From an alpha proteobacterium SCGC AAA028-D10 (GTDB lineage: Bacteria; Pseudomonadota; Alphaproteobacteria; Pelagibacterales; Pelagibacteraceae), in contig KI783336.1 of NCBI GenBank assembly GCA_000510845.1, positions 20,001 to 70,118 on the forward strand: a stretch of 50,118 nucleotides of DNA, read 5' to 3'. The notes under the pieces are model-generated. The model searched no databases and was not told the origin of the DNA. It saw only the letters and a program-made list of their open reading frames with translations. The position numbers and the translations under genes were made by a program. Below are positions 38,441-46,921 of the stretch, piece by piece. Within the stretch, counting starts at the first letter, position 1, and each line of letters starts with the position of its first letter.

Positions 38441-39079
38441 ATGTCCGATTTTACTAAGTTACAAAAAGATAAAATTTTAAATCATTTATATAAAAATTTT
38501 AAAAAAATAGATTTTGATAATATAGATCAAGATATTATTTTTAAAAAAATAGGAGATTTAGATTTTTTTGATAAAAAAGAATTATTACTTAAAATTAGCA
38601 GTTTGTTTTTAGAGGATTTGGATCAAAGATTTTTGAACGAAGTTAAATCCAAGGTTGATAAGATTACTAAAACTAATGAAAAAATATCTTTTTTATTAAA
38701 TAAAAGATTACAGATAGAAAAAAAGAATAAAGATTTAATTAAGAAATTTTTTATTCACTTAATCAAAGACAATAATTCAAATAAAGTTTTAACTTACATA
38801 TATTCCGTTTCTGATATTATGTGGAAATATGCCAATGATCGTTCGGTAGATTTTAATTATTATACTAAAAGATTAATATTATCCTCAGTGTATTTAAAAA
38901 TTTTGATATTGATTTTTTATAAAGATAACATGACACAGAAAGATCTTAATGAAGAAATTTCAAAGTCACTTGAGCATGTAAAATTAATATCTCAATTTAA
39001 AATAAAATTAGATTTTTTTAAAAACTTAAAAGATTTTTTTAATTTTTTTTCTTTAAAAAAAACAGGTCGTGGTTTTTAA
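38441..39079 (+). CDS. COQ9-like protein
   Basis: 212 residues, Lys/Asn/Ile-rich, with no signal or membrane helix. The central SDIMWKYANDRSVDFNYYTKRLILSSVYL matches the COQ9 pattern (W-x-x-A-x-D-x-S-x-D-x-N-x-Y-T-K-R). COQ9 has a TetR-like fold and presents ubiquinone precursors to COQ7-type hydroxylases. The N-terminal third has diverged and would be the helical TetR-like part. Placed directly behind mreD and ending 4 bases inside the convergent purK. Divergent, so I give the family but no gene symbol. Confidence 0.72.
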   Translation: MSDFTKLQKDKILNHLYKNFKKIDFDNIDQDIIFKKIGDLDFFDKKELLLKISSLFLEDLDQRFLNEVKSKVDKITKTNEKISFLLNKRLQIEKKNKDLIKKFFIHLIKDNNSNKVLTYIYSVSDIMWKYANDRSVDFNYYTKRLILSSVYLKILILIFYKDNMTQKDLNEEISKSLEHVKLISQFKIKLDFFKNLKDFFNFFSLKKTGRGF

Positions 39080-40119
39080 AAGATTTTAGTTAGATGACCC
39101 ATTTTTCTTTTATCTTTAATCACTTTTTTTCCGTAATCGTAGAAGAATTCATTACTCATAGTTTCTTTTGATCTGTATTTTTTAATATCATCGCCTAAAA
39201 TATTATACATGATGGCTTTATGAATTCTTTTTGGTTTTTTTAACTTAAGATTACATACAGCCCTTATATGACTGTCAAATTGACTTACATCATGTGCATT
39301 CATTGTTAAATGTCCTGAATTGTGAACTCTTGGCGCTATTTCATTTACTAATAATTCATTTTTTTTTGTCACAAAAAATTCAACGCACATAGTTCCGATA
39401 TAATTTAATTTATTTGCAATTTTTTTTGCAATTTCTTTTGCTTGATTATTTAATTTTGCACTAATGTTTGCTGGAATATGTGATTTTTGCAGTATTTGAT
39501 TTTTATGTAGATTCTCAAAAGCATCGTATGAGACGCTTTTTGTTTTATTTTTGCTAATAGTAATAGAAATTTCTTTTTTAAAATCAATTAATTTTTCAAT
39601 TATGTATTCTTTACTTTTAAAAGTATATTTTAGAAAATCTTTTTTATTTTTAAAAAATACTTGGCCTTTGCCATCATATCCAAGACGTGTTGTTTTTACT
39701 ATTGCTGGAAAAATATTATTACTTAAACTTTTTTTATTAATTTTTTTTAAATAATAGAATTCAGTTGTTTTTATTCCTATTGAGTTTAAAAAAGTTTTTT
39801 CTTTTAATCTATCTTGAAGGATTTTTATTATAGAAGGTTTAGGAGATACTTTGATTTTTTTTTGAACATAATCAAGGGTTTTAAAAGGAATATTTTCAAA
39901 TTCAAAAGTTACTAAATCAACATTTTTTATAAAAAAATCTAATTTTTTTTTATCTTCATAACTTGAGATAATAAAATCATCGCTATAATAGATAGCAGGA
40001 GAGTCAATGCTGTCAGTATATATAAAAGTTTTTATATTAAGTTTTTTCGCAGACTTAACTAAAAATTTTCCTAATTGACCGCCCCCAAATATACCAAGGG
40101 TAAAGGTTTTTTTACTCAT
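39076..40119 (-). CDS. purK: N5-carboxyaminoimidazole ribonucleotide synthase
   Basis: ATP-grasp enzyme that carboxylates AIR with bicarbonate in purine synthesis. 347 residues: [19 protein letters not shown] at the N-terminus, [11 protein letters not shown], the ATP-grasp lid [17 protein letters not shown], and late [30 protein letters not shown]. Overlaps purE, which passes its product on, by 4 bases. Confidence 0.95.
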   Translation of the reverse strand: MSKKTFTLGIFGGGQLGKFLVKSAKKLNIKTFIYTDSIDSPAIYYSDDFIISSYEDKKKLDFFIKNVDLVTFEFENIPFKTLDYVQKKIKVSPKPSIIKILQDRLKEKTFLNSIGIKTTEFYYLKKINKKSLSNNIFPAIVKTTRLGYDGKGQVFFKNKKDFLKYTFKSKEYIIEKLIDFKKEISITISKNKTKSVSYDAFENLHKNQILQKSHIPANISAKLNNQAKEIAKKIANKLNYIGTMCVEFFVTKKNELLVNEIAPRVHNSGHLTMNAHDVSQFDSHIRAVCNLKLKKPKRIHKAIMYNILGDDIKKYRSKETMSNEFFYDYGKKVIKDKRKMGHLTKIF

Positions 40120-40616
40120 TTCTTGGGACTATGCTTTACTGATAGAGTTTGTTTGTTTCTCCATATCCTTAAGTTATTTGCAATTTTTTTATCATTAAGA
40201 CTTAGAATTGAAGCAGCATATAGTGCAGCATTTTTTGCTCCTGTTTCTCCTATAGCAACAGTTCCCACTGGAATCCCAAAAGGCATTTGAATAATTGATA
40301 ATAAACTATCTAAGCCTTTTAATGATTTTGTTTCCATAGGAACGCCAATAATAGGCAAGTCTGTAATTGCCGCAACCATTCCAGGCAAATGAGCAGAGCC
40401 ACCAGCACCAGCAATAATAACTGAAATATTATTTTTTTTAGCAGACTTAGCAAATTCTACTAGTCTCATGGGAGTTCTGTGGGCCGACACGATTTTTACG
40501 TTATATTTAATTTTTAATTTTCTTAAGATGTCAGCAGTTTTTTTAAGAGTAGACCAATCTGATTTGCTTCCCATGATTATAGAAACAATAGATTTTTTTT
40601 TTGGATTAAAAGACAT
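40116..40616 (-). CDS. purE: N5-CAIR mutase
   Basis: 166 residues, class I PurE. Signature parts are [19 protein letters not shown] (residues about 14-32), [15 protein letters not shown] with the active-site histidine, and [19 protein letters not shown]. It converts N5-CAIR to CAIR. Upstream of purK in the same transcript. Confidence 0.96.
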   Translation of the reverse strand: MSFNPKKKSIVSIIMGSKSDWSTLKKTADILRKLKIKYNVKIVSAHRTPMRLVEFAKSAKKNNISVIIAGAGGSAHLPGMVAAITDLPIIGVPMETKSLKGLDSLLSIIQMPFGIPVGTVAIGETGAKNAALYAASILSLNDKKIANNLRIWRNKQTLSVKHSPKK

Positions 40617-40639
40617 ATTTACTTATAAAATAAGTTAAA

Positions 40640-41209
40640 TTACTTATTAGCTTCTAGTTTTAATTTTGCTTTTTTCAGATTCTCAACTTTTCTATTAGCT
40701 TTTTCTACTGCTTTTTGTAGATCGTTTTGAGTACATAAGTTTAAAGCTACAGGATCTTTAGGTGATATATTTGAACTGTTCCAATGTTTTCTGCTTTTAA
40801 CAGATTCTACAGTATTTTTTGTAGTACTAACAAGTTTTGAAATTTGTCCCTCAGATAATTGTGGGTAATTTTTAATTATCCAAGCAATTGCATCTGGTCT
40901 ATCCTGTCTCTTTGAGAGAGGTGTATATTTTGGACCAACAACAGTTTTGATTTCATAATCTAATACTTTTTTATTTATCGACAATGACTTATTAGGATCT
41001 TTGCTGCATTCTTCGATTTCTTCTCTTGTTAATTGATTTGCAAGTATTGGATTGTAAGCTTTTATTCCAACTGCAACGTCACCATCTGCTATTCCTTTAA
41101 TTTCGAGTTCATGAAGTTGACAAAAATCTGCTATTTGTTTGAAAGTAAGACTTGTATTCTCCAGCAACCATACCGCCGTAGCTTTTGGCATCAAAGGTTT
41201 GTCTAGCAT
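40640..41209 (-). CDS. trcR: TrcR/DUF1013 cell-cycle transcription regulator
   Basis: 189 residues matching the alphaproteobacterial DUF1013 family (LMPKATAVWLLENTSLTFKQIADFCQLHELEIKGIADGDV). Two helix-turn-helix-like repeats are visible: TFKQIADFCQLHELEIKGI and SEGQISKLVSTTKNTVESV. In Caulobacter TrcR binds RNA polymerase at many cell-cycle promoters; here that role is by homology. The C-terminus is a basic helix. It begins downstream of rpmE by 6 bases. Confidence 0.87.
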   Translation of the reverse strand: MLDKPLMPKATAVWLLENTSLTFKQIADFCQLHELEIKGIADGDVAVGIKAYNPILANQLTREEIEECSKDPNKSLSINKKVLDYEIKTVVGPKYTPLSKRQDRPDAIAWIIKNYPQLSEGQISKLVSTTKNTVESVKSRKHWNSSNISPKDPVALNLCTQNDLQKAVEKANRKVENLKKAKLKLEANK

Positions 41210-41215
41210 AAATAT

Positions 41216-41449
41216 TTATTTTTTTGGTATTTTAGTTGTAAGATTTTCAAATTTTTTATTAAATTTGCTTATTCTTCCTTTATCAATAACTTTTTGCGAA
41301 CCGCCTGTCCAAGCAGGATGAGATATTGGATCAATATCTAATTTCATAACGTCGTTTTCTTTTCCCCAAGTAGACAAAGTTTCAAACTGGCTTCCATCAG
41401 TCATTACAACTTTTATCTTATGTGTTTTTGGGTGTATTTTTTCTTTCAT
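41216..41449 (-). CDS. rpmE: 50S ribosomal protein L31
   Basis: Seventy-seven residues starting [20 protein letters not shown] and with [20 protein letters not shown]. It bridges the two ribosomal subunits. The family's zinc cysteines are all absent, so this is the cysteine-free form. Confidence 0.95.
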   Translation of the reverse strand: MKEKIHPKTHKIKVVMTDGSQFETLSTWGKENDVMKLDIDPISHPAWTGGSQKVIDKGRISKFNKKFENLTTKIPKK

Positions 41450-41516
41450 AATTTTAGAAGAAAGTTTTTATAACAAAATTAGATAAATAGACAACACTTC
41501 TTAGTGAATAAAGTCC

Positions 41517-42683
41517 TTATTTACTAACTTTTTTAATCAAAGATAAATAAAGTATTATTGTTAGAACAAGAATTGTTGAGTTTACATAGAAAGGCATATC
41601 TTTACCAAAAAATAAAAATAAAATACCGGCCGTTGGTTGGCCAATAAATCTAGAGATGGATTGAGCAGAATAAGCAGCACCCAAAGCAAATCCTCTTTCA
41701 TTTTCGGAACATTTTTTAGAAACCAAACTATTCAAACAAGGATTGGTTACACCAATTCCATAACATAAAAAAAATATTGCAACTGGTACTAAATAAATAT
41801 TAGAGGTTGGAATTAACAAAAAACCAAAGATTAAAAATAAAATTCCACTTTTTATTAATTGAGACTCATTAAAAAATTTTAATAATACTCTTAAAATAAA
41901 TCCTTGAACTAAAATCTGACTTAAGCCAGCATACAGCATAACTATTCCAACTTCTTTTGGACCCCATGTAAAAGTTTCCTTTATCCAGATCGCAAATATT
42001 CCTTCCATTCCAGAGAATCCAAAATAAACTATGAATATAATTAAAAAGAATGGAAGTAATATTTTTTTTTTCATTAATTTAAATTGTAAATAAATTTTAC
42101 TAAAAGAATTTTTTATTGAAAAATTATTGAAAGATTTCTTAGATTCTTTTAAAAAAAAAGTTACAAATAATAAATTAAAAATATTAATTATACATGCAAT
42201 CCAGGCAACATTTGCAAGCGTCATAATAGTAAAATTAGATCCAGCAACTAATCCACCAAGCAATGGACCTACTGTAAATCCTAAACCAAAGGCAACACCG
42301 AACAAACCCATTCCTTTAGTTCGGTTTTTCTTAGTGGTAATATCTGCGATATAGGCAGTTACTACAGAAACGTTGTTTTTAAATAAACCTGCAATAATTC
42401 TTGATAAAAATATCATTAATAAACTTCCGCTAATTGCCAAAATTATATTAGCTAAAATTTCTGCAAAACAATTTAAGATGATAAGTGGTTTTCTACCAAA
42501 TCTATCTGATAAACTTCCCCAAAACGGAGATGTAAAGAATTGAAAAAATGAAAAGGATCCAAAAATTATTGTTATTAAAAGAATATTTCCACCGTACTCA
42601 TGAATTAGAAAAGGTAAAGTTGAGATTAAAACTCCGCTAAAAGCAAGAACATCAAGAAATAAAAAAATTAGAATTTTTAACAT
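41517..42683 (-). CDS. Major facilitator (MFS) transporter, TetA/DHA1-like
   Basis: 388 residues with about twelve membrane helices. The loop 2-3 motif is GSLSDRFGRKPLI (family G-x-x-x-D-R-x-G-R-R), and helix 5 shows GFTVGPLLGGLV, the antiporter motif C (G-x-x-x-G-P-x-x-G-G) of drug-proton antiporters. The substrate is unknown; drug or metabolite export by homology. It stands between rpmE and suhB. Confidence 0.88.
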   Translation of the reverse strand: MLKILIFLFLDVLAFSGVLISTLPFLIHEYGGNILLITIIFGSFSFFQFFTSPFWGSLSDRFGRKPLIILNCFAEILANIILAISGSLLMIFLSRIIAGLFKNNVSVVTAYIADITTKKNRTKGMGLFGVAFGLGFTVGPLLGGLVAGSNFTIMTLANVAWIACIINIFNLLFVTFFLKESKKSFNNFSIKNSFSKIYLQFKLMKKKILLPFFLIIFIVYFGFSGMEGIFAIWIKETFTWGPKEVGIVMLYAGLSQILVQGFILRVLLKFFNESQLIKSGILFLIFGFLLIPTSNIYLVPVAIFFLCYGIGVTNPCLNSLVSKKCSENERGFALGAAYSAQSISRFIGQPTAGILFLFFGKDMPFYVNSTILVLTIILYLSLIKKVSK

Positions 42684-42691
42684 TTAGGAAT

Positions 42692-43474
42692 TTATGCAAG
42701 CAAAGCAATAAGATCTTTATCTATTTTCGAATTTGTAGCTAGCAGATTTCCATCTTCAATATATTTATCTCCGCCTTTAAAATCAGTTACTGTTCCACCT
42801 GCTTCTTTAACTATTACAATTCCAGCCGCAACATCCCAGTAATTTAAGTTTCTTTCCCACACCGCATCACACCTTCCACTAGCAAGATATGCAAGATCCA
42901 GCGCTGAGCTACCAAATTTCCTAGTTGCAGCAACTCTTCTGCTAACAGATTCATACTCTTTAAAAAATATTTCTTTATTTTTATAAGAAAGAATAGGTCC
43001 ACCGGTAAGAAGAACGCATTCATCAATATTTTTTCTTGATGAAACGCGAATTCTTGAATTATTTAAATATGCACCTTTCCCTTTTTCTGCATAAAACATT
43101 TCATTAGTTATAGGATTAAAGATCATGCCACATATAATTTCTTTATTTTTTTCCAGACCTATTGAAATTGCAAAATAAGGAATGCCGTGTAAAAAATTTG
43201 TTGTTCCATCGATTGGATCAATAATCCATCTAAATTCGTTGCTTTTTCCAGATGAGCCACTTTCTTCAGCTAGAAATGAATAATCTGGCCTAGCAAGAGA
43301 TAGTTCGTTTATAATTATCTTTTCTGTTCTCTTGTCTGAATTTGTAACAAAATCTCCAGGGCCTTTTTTTGATACTTGTAATTTTTCAACTTCACCAAAA
43401 TCACGAATTAGGAGTTTAGATGCTTTTTTACAAGCCTTCTCCATAATGTTTAGATTTGCCGATAATAAAGGCAT
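42692..43474 (-). CDS. suhB: Inositol monophosphatase family protein (SuhB)
   Basis: 260 residues. Metal-binding motifs are EESG (about 70), WIIDPIDGTTNFLHGIP (about 86-102) and NYWDVAAGIVIVKEAGG near the C-terminus. It can dephosphorylate inositol phosphates; SuhB also joins rRNA antitermination in E. coli, so either role is possible. Its start touches the efp stop. Confidence 0.93.
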   Translation of the reverse strand: MPLLSANLNIMEKACKKASKLLIRDFGEVEKLQVSKKGPGDFVTNSDKRTEKIIINELSLARPDYSFLAEESGSSGKSNEFRWIIDPIDGTTNFLHGIPYFAISIGLEKNKEIICGMIFNPITNEMFYAEKGKGAYLNNSRIRVSSRKNIDECVLLTGGPILSYKNKEIFFKEYESVSRRVAATRKFGSSALDLAYLASGRCDAVWERNLNYWDVAAGIVIVKEAGGTVTDFKGGDKYIEDGNLLATNSKIDKDLIALLA

Positions 43475-44037
43475 TAGCTAACTTTTTTTAAATACTCTTG
43501 AGTTTCTGTATCAACGATTATCTTATCACCCTGGTCTATAAATGGGGGAACCATTATTTTAACACCGTTTTGAATAGTTGCTGGTTTAAAAGAGCTGGAA
43601 GCAGTTTGTCCTCTGACAACAGAGTCTGTTTCAAGAATTTCATATTCAACAGATCTAGGCAATATAACACTCAATGGTTTTTCTTGATAAAATTCGATAG
43701 TAATTTCTAAATTTTCTTTTAATAATTTTTCACAATTTTCAACAAGTGTTTTGTTGATTGAAATTTGTTCGAAATTTTCGCTATCCATAAAAAAAAACTC
43801 GTCGTTTGCTGAATATAAAAATTGAAATTTTTTTTCTTCTAGACTTGCTTTTTCAACTGTTTCGTCTGCTCTAAATCTTTCATTTAATTTTGTTCCTTTA
43901 GTAATACTTTTAAGCTCTACTTGATTATGTGATCGAAGGTTTCCACGATTTGATGTTTGGTTTTTAAGGCACTTCCAAAGATCATTTTTATATTCAATAA
44001 TATTGCCAACTCTGATGTCTGATCCTAAAATTTTCAT
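43474..44037 (-). CDS. efp: Elongation factor P with an atypical tip loop
   Basis: 187 residues with three beta-barrel domains, usual length. It relieves stalling at polyproline. The first domain's tip loop normally reads P-G-K-G with the Lys or Arg that reaches the peptidyl site. Aligned on the following V-E-L-K, this protein has NRGNLRSHNQVELK, with N33 at the Lys position and arginines at 31 and 35. The rest is well conserved (GTKLNERFRADETVEKA, PRSVEYEILETDSVVRGQTASSSFKPATIQNG). No EpmA/B or EarP gene is in the window. Confidence 0.94.
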   Translation of the reverse strand: MKILGSDIRVGNIIEYKNDLWKCLKNQTSNRGNLRSHNQVELKSITKGTKLNERFRADETVEKASLEEKKFQFLYSANDEFFFMDSENFEQISINKTLVENCEKLLKENLEITIEFYQEKPLSVILPRSVEYEILETDSVVRGQTASSSFKPATIQNGVKIMVPPFIDQGDKIIVDTETQEYLKKVS

Positions 44038-44058
44038 ATTTATTCTGAGAACGTATAT

Positions 44059-44673
44059 CTATTTTTTAAACATGTTTACAGCGGTTAATGGATTTTTTAT
44101 GTCACTTTTCCATATACTGGCCGAACAAGCTATATAATTTGCGCCAGCATTTAATATTTTTTCATAATTTTTTTGATTAACCCCTCCTATAGCAACAATA
44201 GGTTTTTTAATATTCTTTTTAGCCCATCTAATTAAACTCAATTTGGCTCTGTACTTTACTTTCTTAGTTTTTGTTGGATAAAAAGCACCAAAAGCTACAT
44301 AACTTGCTTTATTAGCAAAAGCTTTAGAAGCAAGTATTTTAGAGTTGTGACAAGTTATTCCAATAATTGAATTTTTTTTTAATATTTTTTTTGCAAAGTT
44401 AATAGACATGTCTTGCTGACCAAGATGACAGCCGTCAGCATTTAATATTTTTGTAATGTAAGGATCATCATTTATAATAAAATTAACTTTATATTTTCTA
44501 GTAAGTTTTATAATTTTTTTCCCGAGTGCAATAATTTTTTCTCTTTTTTGATTCTTAATTCTAAGTTGAAAAAATTTTATAATATTGCTTGTAAAAACAA
44601 GCTCTAGTTTTCTAAGAAATATTTTATGATTAGTAATTTTTTCAGGAGAAATTAAGTAAAGAAATTTACTCAA
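44059..44673 (-). CDS. thiE: Thiamine-phosphate synthase (ThiE-like)
   Basis: 204 residues. The family TIM-barrel motifs are visible: INDDPYITKILNADGCHLGQQDM (the D-G-x-H-L-G-Q motif), IIGITCHN, YVAFGAFYPTKTK and PIVAIGGVNQKNYEKILNAGA. It joins HMP-PP and THZ-P into thiamine phosphate. It lies between efp and fba, 4 bases downstream of fba, so it may share control with the carbon-metabolism genes, whose Tkt needs thiamine diphosphate. Confidence 0.87.
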   Translation of the reverse strand: MSKFLYLISPEKITNHKIFLRKLELVFTSNIIKFFQLRIKNQKREKIIALGKKIIKLTRKYKVNFIINDDPYITKILNADGCHLGQQDMSINFAKKILKKNSIIGITCHNSKILASKAFANKASYVAFGAFYPTKTKKVKYRAKLSLIRWAKKNIKKPIVAIGGVNQKNYEKILNAGANYIACSASIWKSDIKNPLTAVNMFKK

Positions 44674-44677
44674 TAAA

Positions 44678-45694
44678 TTAGGCCGCTTTTTTTTCTAAAT
44701 CTAATTTCCACTTACCAATTGAGGCAAGACTATTCATTTCAGATCTTGCATCGAATACAGCTTGCACAGTAGTTTTGTCATTAATATTTTTTGCCCAAGT
44801 TTTTAATGCACTTTGCTGAAGTGCTCTTCCGTATGAAAATGTAAATGCAAATTTTGTATCATTAATTTTATTAATAGAATTTAGGTTTTCAGTTGCTTCA
44901 AGTTCACTTTGTCCACCTGAAAGAAAAGCTATTCCAGGAACTTCTTTTGGAACATTTCTTTTTATGCAATCAAGGGTTTTTTCAGCAACCTCATTACTTA
45001 TATTTTTTTTTCCAGATTCAGAACCATTTAATATCATGTTTGGTTTTAACACTATTCCTCTCAAATTTACTTTATGAATAGTTAGTTGGTTAAAGCACTC
45101 ATTTAATACTGCAGTAGTTACGTCGTAACATTTTTTAATATCATGATTGCCATCCATTAAAACTTCAGGTTCTACAATCGGAACCATGTTTGTTTCTTGA
45201 ACAATAGCTGCGTATCTAGCTAGAGCGTGTGCGTTTGCAACTATTGAAATTTTTGATGGATAGATATTTGATATATCGTAAACGGCTCTCCATTTAGTAA
45301 ATCGTGCACCCAATTTATAATATTCAATTAATCTTTCTTTAAGACCATCAAGACCCTCAGTAATTTTTTCATCATTTGATAAAGCAAGTGGCTTAACTCC
45401 TTTATCAACTTTAATTCCAGGAATAATTCCTTGGTCACTCAACATTTTTGAAATAGTTTTACCGCTAGAAGAAGTTTGTTTTATTGTTTCGTCAAACAAG
45501 ATTATTCCACTTATAAAATCTTTAATTTTTTTTGATGTAAAAAGAGCTTCTCGAAAATTTAATCTATTTGCTTCTGTAGAGGGAATTTTTACAGAATCTA
45601 ATCTTTTAGTCATTGTGCTGTTGCTTTCATCAGCTGCTAAAATTCCTTTACCTTTTTCTACCATTGCAAGAGCAATAGACTCGATGCTATTCAT
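44678..45694 (-). CDS. fba: Class I fructose-bisphosphate aldolase
   Basis: 338 residues of the Schiff-base, eukaryote-like class I. KGILAADESNSTMTKRL is the N-terminal signature, VEPEVLMDGNHDI follows, and the active-site lysine is in GIVLKPNMILNGSE. AFLSGGQSELEATENLN and FSYGRALQQSALKTW end the barrel. Splits fructose-1,6-bisphosphate; with pgk and tkt it forms a carbon cluster. Confidence 0.95.
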   Translation of the reverse strand: MNSIESIALAMVEKGKGILAADESNSTMTKRLDSVKIPSTEANRLNFREALFTSKKIKDFISGIILFDETIKQTSSSGKTISKMLSDQGIIPGIKVDKGVKPLALSNDEKITEGLDGLKERLIEYYKLGARFTKWRAVYDISNIYPSKISIVANAHALARYAAIVQETNMVPIVEPEVLMDGNHDIKKCYDVTTAVLNECFNQLTIHKVNLRGIVLKPNMILNGSESGKKNISNEVAEKTLDCIKRNVPKEVPGIAFLSGGQSELEATENLNSINKINDTKFAFTFSYGRALQQSALKTWAKNINDKTTVQAVFDARSEMNSLASIGKWKLDLEKKAA

Positions 45695-45721
45695 AGAACT
45701 AATCTTTTAGTTATTTAAAAA

Positions 45722-46909
45722 TTATTTTTCAAGGACTTTTAGTCCAGGAAGTATTTTTCCTTCAAGCCATTCTAAAAAAGCACCACCTGCAGTTGAGATG
45801 TAGCTAAATCCATCTTCAGCTTTTGCTTTCTTGATTGCAGCAGCAGTATCTCCACCGCCAGCTATAGATGTTAATAATTTTTTTTGGGTATTTATTTTAA
45901 TTAATTTTGCAATTTCGTTACTTCCACTAGCAAAAAAATCTCTTTCAAAAAATCCTAGCGGACCATTCCACAGTAGAGTTTTTGATGAATTAATAATTTT
46001 ACCAATATTTTTTATAGTATTAGCGCCAATATCAAAAATAATATCATTAGATTCTATTTCGGATAAACTTTTATTTTTTCCAGCTATATTTTCATTAGCT
46101 GAAACAATTACATCCTCTGGAATTATTAGTTTGCAGTTATTTTCATGAGCCGCAGAGATGATCTCTTTTATAGTTTCTTCTTTATGTGGCTCAAATAAAG
46201 ATTTTCCAATCTTAAAATTGTTATATTTTATAAAGTTATTAGCCATTGCTCCGCCAATAATCATAAAGTCTACTTTTTTAATTAAGTTAGAAATTAAATC
46301 AATTTTAGTAGATATTTTTGAACCACCAATAATACAAGCTACTGGTCTATTTGATTTATTAAAAATTTTTTCTAAAGAATCTAATTCATTAATAATTGTT
46401 TCTCCTGCGTAGGATCTTATAAATTTAGTTATTCCGGTTACAGACGCATGAGCTCGATGAGAGCAAGAAAACGCTTCGTTTATATAAATATCAGCAATAC
46501 TGGCCAATTGTTTTGCAAATTCAGAGTCATTATTTTCTTCTTCTTTATGAAACCTAATATTTTCAAGAAGAAACAGTTCCTTATTTGATTTTTTTATATT
46601 GTCTTTAGTTTCTTTATTTAAATAATTATTTAAGAAGACTATGTCTTTTTTAAAAATATTTTCTAATCTATTTTTGACTTGTTCTAGAGACAATCCTTCA
46701 TTGCCATATTTTTGAGGTCTTCCTAAATGAGAGCATAAAATAATTTTAGTTTTTCTAGATAGTAGCTTATTAATAATCTCTTTCATTTTAACGATTTTTG
46801 TATCGTCAATTACTTTGCCGTCTTTTATTGGAATATTAAAATCTACTTTCAAAAAAATAATTTTATCTTTAATATCTTCATTCCCTGGTAGCGTATTTAG
46901 ATTATTCAT
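45722..46909 (-). CDS. pgk: Phosphoglycerate kinase
   Basis: 395 residues in two lobes. FLKVDFNIPIKDGKVIDDTKIV (substrate Arg/Asp region), LCSHLGRPQKYG, ENIRFHKEEENND, and LTSIAGGGDTAAAIKKA (nucleotide end) are all present. ATP-forming step between 1,3-bisphosphoglycerate and 3-phosphoglycerate. The glyceraldehyde-3-phosphate dehydrogenase gene that often separates tkt and pgk in alphaproteobacteria is absent; only 12 bases lie between the two. Confidence 0.97.
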   Translation of the reverse strand: MNNLNTLPGNEDIKDKIIFLKVDFNIPIKDGKVIDDTKIVKMKEIINKLLSRKTKIILCSHLGRPQKYGNEGLSLEQVKNRLENIFKKDIVFLNNYLNKETKDNIKKSNKELFLLENIRFHKEEENNDSEFAKQLASIADIYINEAFSCSHRAHASVTGITKFIRSYAGETIINELDSLEKIFNKSNRPVACIIGGSKISTKIDLISNLIKKVDFMIIGGAMANNFIKYNNFKIGKSLFEPHKEETIKEIISAAHENNCKLIIPEDVIVSANENIAGKNKSLSEIESNDIIFDIGANTIKNIGKIINSSKTLLWNGPLGFFERDFFASGSNEIAKLIKINTQKKLLTSIAGGGDTAAAIKKAKAEDGFSYISTAGGAFLEWLEGKILPGLKVLEK

Positions 46910-46921
46910 TGATAAACTTGA

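Noticed and set aside
45831..46412. Long plus-strand frames inside pgk, tkt and other minus-strand genes
   Set aside because: Antisense shadows: they lie wholly inside genes with strong family motifs and show no motif of their own.
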